From Candidatus Cloacimonadota bacterium (GTDB lineage Bacteria > Cloacimonadota > Cloacimonadia > JGIOTU-2): a stretch of DNA of 16,516 nucleotides. The notes beneath the pieces were generated by a model. It was not told the DNA's origin. It did no database searches and saw only the letters and a list, made by a program, of their open reading frames with translations. The first letter of the stretch is position 1, and each line of letters begins with the position of its first letter. This document shows, in pieces, positions 14,434 to 16,516 of this stretch. The DNA lies in NCBI GenBank assembly GCA_021160355.1, contig JAGHCS010000148.1, positions 1 through 16,516 on the forward strand, read 5' to 3'. The position numbers and the translations under genes were made by a program.

Positions 14434-14577
14434 CGAACATCCTTATTGAAATAAATTTTTGTTAGTTTGCGAACATGATTCTAAATTGGTCAATATCTTT
14501 ATTTGGATGGCACGCACTTAGTATGATTGAGGAAAAATTGACAATGAATACAAGCGTAAAATAAACAAGCACATTCG
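14434..14577. promoter_or_regulatory. Divergent intergenic region between antiporter and tadA
   Basis: For tadA (plus) TTGACA at 14538-14543 and AATAAA at 14560-14565 are 16 nt apart and end 12 nt before the ATG, a plausible sigma-70 promoter giving a nearly leaderless mRNA; no ribosome binding site is visible. For the antiporter (minus) TTGACC at 14488-14493 is the best -35, without a good -10. Confidence 0.4.
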
Positions 14578-15039
14578 ATGAAAGCACATAGTGATGAACA
14601 CTGGATGAGAATAGCACTTGAAGAGGCTGAGAAGGCATTTCAAGATGATGAAGTACCAGTTGGTGCAATAATTATTATGGATGGTAAAATTATCTCCCGT
14701 GCTCATAATTCGACTGAATCCAGCAAAGATGGACTGGCACATGCAGAAAAATGTGCAATCGAACTTGCTCAAAAAAAAGTTGGTAAGTGGCTTTCTGGTT
14801 GTACATTATATGCTACTTTAGAGCCATGTACAATGTGTGCTGGAGCAATTGTTCTTTCCCGGATGGATAGAGTAGTATTTGGCGCTTTTGATGAAAAGAA
14901 TGGAGCATGTGGGTCATTGTATAATATCCTTTATGATACTCGCTTGAATCATAATCCTGAATTAAAAAGCGGTGTCATGGCCAGTGAATGTGGGGCGATT
15001 TTAAAAGAATTTTTTCATAAGAAGAGAACGAATAAAAAC

Positions 15040-15063
<24 letters not shown>
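14578..15063 (+). CDS. tadA: tRNA adenosine(34) deaminase TadA
   Basis: The 161-residue protein matches TadA throughout: DEHWMRIALEEAEKAFQDDEVPVGAII at the start, the zinc/catalytic motif HAE (His55, Glu57) and PCTMC (Cys84, Cys87) in TLEPCTMCAGAIVLSRMDRVVFGA, then NGACGSLYNIL and LNHNPELKSGV. It deaminates A34 to inosine in tRNA-Arg(ACG). The core ends near KEFFHKKR (150). The last seven codons (residues 155-161) and the stop lie inside the tRNA-Ser gene starting at 15040, so this tail is dictated by tRNA sequence and is unlikely to matter for the enzyme. Confidence 0.93.
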
Positions 15064-15131
<68 letters not shown>

Positions 15132-15137
15132 TTTTAT

Positions 15138-15229
15138 GGAGAGATGCCGGAGCGGTTGAACGGGACGGTCTCGAAAATCGTTGTCCGTCGTTTGGCGGAC
15201 CGTGGGTTCGAATCCCACTCTCTCCGCCA
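15138..15229 (+). tRNA. tRNA-Ser (anticodon CGA)
   Basis: Acceptor GGAGAGA (15138-15144) pairs with TCTCTCC (15219-15225), then G and encoded CCA. The anticodon stem ACGGT/ATCGT holds CTCGAAA with CGA at 15172-15174, reading UCG. The variable arm pairs GTCCG with CGGAC, and the T-arm is GTGGG-TTCGAAT-CCCAC. Only 6 nt separate it from the first tRNA-Ser, so both come from one precursor. Confidence 0.96.
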
Positions 15230-15268
15230 TTTATAAATAATTAATAGAATTTATTAAAATTAAAATTC

Positions 15269-15425
15269 TTGACCATATTAATTTGTGATCCTCTTATGTC
15301 TTACTATTAAAATAGCTTATATGATAAGCTATAAAGTTCAAATATTTAAGATTGAAAATAGATTTATTTTTATCTATTTTTCATGACGAGTATGAGAACA
15401 AGAAAAAATAGGAGAATAGAAAGAA
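15269..15425 (+). promoter_or_regulatory. Promoter and structured leader of the RRM gene
   Basis: TTGACC (15269-15274) and TCTTAT (15292-15297) are 17 nt apart, a moderate sigma-70 promoter. The following leader of about 120 nt is very AT-rich and holds two hairpins: ATAGCTTAT/ATAAGCTAT (15312-15332, 3-nt loop) and AAAATAGAT/ATCTATTTT (15355-15380, 8-nt loop). Such weak stems could melt or refold with temperature. AGGAG lies 11 nt before the ATG. Confidence 0.4.
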
Positions 15426-15686
15426 ATGGAAGGTAAAAAACTCTATGTGGGTAATCTTGATTATTCAGTCACAAAAGACGAACTTTCAGAATTATTTGCT
15501 GAATTTGGCGAAGTGGTTGAGGTTACTATCATTGACGGAAAGGGTTTTGGATTTGTCGAAATGTCAGAACCGGCTGAAGCTGAGAAAGCGATGAGTGACT
15601 TAAATGGAAAAGACTTGAAAGGTCGTTCCATGAAGGTAGATGAAGCACGTCCGAAAAGAGATAATCGAAGTAATTTCAGAAGATAG
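15426..15686 (+). CDS. Small RRM-type RNA-binding protein
   Basis: The 86 residues form one RNA recognition motif: RNP2 LYVGNL (6-11), RNP1 KGFGFVEM (39-46) with the aromatic residues that stack on RNA (Tyr7, Phe41, Phe43), and the closing LKGRSMKVDEARPKR. A short basic tail (RDNRSNFRR) follows. Such stand-alone bacterial RRM proteins (as in cyanobacteria and the FCB group) bind single-stranded RNA and are often cold-induced; the targets here are unknown. It is monocistronic, with its own leader and a strong terminator. Confidence 0.92.
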   Translation: MEGKKLYVGNLDYSVTKDELSELFAEFGEVVEVTIIDGKGFGFVEMSEPAEAEKAMSDLNGKDLKGRSMKVDEARPKRDNRSNFRR

Positions 15687-15709
15687 AGAATCAAGTATTG
15701 TCACGCAAT

Positions 15710-15749
15710 AATGGCATGATCTGCGTTTATGATCGTGCCATTTTTTTTT
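15710..15749 (+). terminator. Strong intrinsic terminator of the RRM gene
   Basis: AATGGCATGATC (15710-15721) pairs with GATCGTGCCATT (15731-15742) with one T-G pair and a 9-nt loop. A run of nine T begins at 15741, overlapping the stem end. Confidence 0.92.
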
Positions 15750-15800
15750 GGAAATTCTTTGAGTGATTTATTGACATGAATTTGTGGTTTAACACTTCTC

Positions 15801-15819
15801 AACCAAAATAATTTTGGTT
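15801..15819 (+). promoter_or_regulatory. Palindrome before the NusG-like gene
   Basis: AACCAAAAT-A-ATTTTGGTT is a perfect 9+1+9 inverted repeat ending 12 nt before the ATG at 15832. It contains AATAAT (15807-15812), which could be a -10 element, so it may be an operator. There is no visible ribosome binding site between it and the ATG. A TTGACA at 15771-15776 has no -10 at normal spacing. Confidence 0.5.
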
Positions 15820-15831
15820 TAAATTGTAAAT

Positions 15832-16377
15832 ATGTCAGACAATAAAAATGAAATTAATGAATTATTTGGTGAATTAAGAAACATTAAAGGTAGCAATTGG
15901 TATGCTGTGTACACGAAACCACGCCATGAAAAGAAGGTAGCCAAGAGCTGTATGGATTACAATATTTCCTATTATTTACCCTTGCAGGATAGCGTGAGGT
16001 ATTATCAGAACAGAGTGATTACATTTAAAAAACCGTTATTCTCGAGCTATATTTTTTGTAACTGCTCTTATAAGCAAAAGATTCAATTATATCGTACCGG
16101 GTTGCTTTGTGCATTCATTGAAGCGTCAGATCAAGAACAGGTTGTTCGAGAACTTAGACAGATACATGAAGCACAAATTGAAGGAGCAAAATTAGTACCT
16201 CATAAATTTCTTACACGAGGGAGAAGAGTAAAAATTGTTCGGGGACCTTTCAAAAACTATGAGGGTAAAATTTCTTATAGAAAGGGATCATATAAATTAA
16301 TACTAAATATTGACTTAATAAAGCAAGCTGTAGCAATCGAGGTCAATGCAAAAGATATTGCTTTACTCGATGAATAA
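15832..16377 (+). CDS. NusG-like transcription antiterminator, UpxY/RfaH-type paralog
   Basis: The 181-residue protein has an N-terminal extension (1-20), an NGN domain starting NWYAVYTKPRHEKKVAK (22-38) and including ISYYLPLQD and FKKPLFSSYIF, and a KOW domain at about 128-160 (TRGRRVKIVRGPFKNYEGKI). Housekeeping NusG lies in a ribosomal-protein operon; this copy is instead the first gene before a sugar aminotransferase. That is the arrangement of UpxY-type specialised antiterminators, which let RNA polymerase read through long surface polysaccharide operons. It should bind elongating RNA polymerase and act on its own operon leader (inference). The next gene begins 12 nt after its stop. Confidence 0.88.
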   Translation: MSDNKNEINELFGELRNIKGSNWYAVYTKPRHEKKVAKSCMDYNISYYLPLQDSVRYYQNRVITFKKPLFSSYIFCNCSYKQKIQLYRTGLLCAFIEASDQEQVVRELRQIHEAQIEGAKLVPHKFLTRGRRVKIVRGPFKNYEGKISYRKGSYKLILNIDLIKQAVAIEVNAKDIALLDE

Positions 16378-16389
16378 AAGGAAAAAACA

Positions 16390-16516
16390 ATGAAAGTCCC
16401 AATGCTCGACTTAAATGCTCAATATGAGCCGATGAAAGATAATGTATTACAAGCAATGAAGGATGTTTTTGATTCCAAAAGATTCATAAACGGTCCTCAG
16501 ATAAAAGAACTGGAAG
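16390..16516 (+). CDS. DegT/DnrJ/EryC1/StrS-family sugar aminotransferase (3' end missing)
   Basis: The ATG at 16390, with AAGG eight bases upstream, opens a frame running off the window. The first 42 residues (MKVPMLDLNAQYEPMKDNV, then LQAMKDVFDSKRFINGPQIKELE) are the typical N terminus of DegT-family PLP-dependent aminotransferases, which make amino-sugars for O-antigen or capsule (for example UDP- or dTDP-linked). The PLP lysine lies beyond the window. Substrate cannot be told. Confidence 0.85.
   Translation, partial: MKVPMLDLNAQYEPMKDNVLQAMKDVFDSKRFINGPQIKELE

Noticed and set aside
14508..14523. TGGCACG-CACT-TAGTA upstream of tadA as a second sigma-54 promoter
   Set aside because: The -24 half is good but the -12 half (TAGTA) lacks both key features, and a sigma-70 type TTGACA lies closer to the gene.
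15364..15385. AAAATAGAT/ATCTATTTT stem as a terminator for the tRNA-Ser pair
   Set aside because: The stem is almost all A-T, and the likely RRM promoter lies upstream of it, so a leader structure fits better.
15383..15436. Arg-rich 17-codon upstream ORF overlapping the RRM start
   Set aside because: No ribosome binding site before its ATG, and the basic residues follow simply from the purine-rich leader around the RRM gene's AGGAG.

Overview
The window is AT-rich bacterial chromosome. Two ORFs (the 5'-truncated gene at 1-729 and the large protease at 9538-12300) end in 'YPNP'-type sorting domains like those of type IX secretion cargo. With several envelope lipoproteins and a UpxY-like NusG paralog, this points to the FCB group; Cloacimonadota or a neighbouring candidate phylum is my best guess, made from gene style only.

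Layout. From 821 to 14433 all genes are on the minus strand; the ends (1-729 and 14578-16516) are on the plus strand. Reading the minus strand in transcription order: (a) 14433-9538 is a cation:proton antiporter, a PTS EIIA/PII-like fusion protein and a secreted papain-family protease, each separated by about 14 nt; (b) 9537-9202 is an intergenic region with a good sigma-54 promoter (9378-9393), a previously unlisted 22-codon ORF (9276-9344) with its own ribosome binding site, and a 9-bp hairpin just before the next gene; (c) 9201-7170 is a secreted PDZ protein and a DUF4097-like lipoprotein built of seven exact 19-residue repeats, with terminators after each; (d) 7051-2565 is a tight operon of a DUF4390-like protein, an NtrY-like histidine kinase, an NtrC/NtrX-like sigma-54 activator, a divergent PlsY-like membrane protein and a ubiquitin-like/Mut7-C RNase protein; (e) after a dispersed-repeat element come elbB (2376-1690) and an unknown lipoprotein (1555-821).

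On the plus strand at the right are tadA, whose last seven codons and stop lie inside a tRNA-Ser(GGA) gene, a second tRNA-Ser(CGA), a single-RRM RNA-binding protein with a long leader and a strong terminator, a NusG-like UpxY antiterminator preceded by a 9+1+9 palindrome, and the start of a DegT-type sugar aminotransferase. The last two look like the entrance to a surface polysaccharide cluster.

The most interesting reading is that (b), (c) and (d) form one local circuit: the kinase/activator pair, whose activator keeps the GAFTGA sigma-54 contact loop, lies just downstream of an envelope operon headed by the only convincing sigma-54 promoter in the window. That operon opens with a tiny cationic peptide and a possible attenuator. 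This link is inference; the promoter, ORF and hairpin are directly visible.
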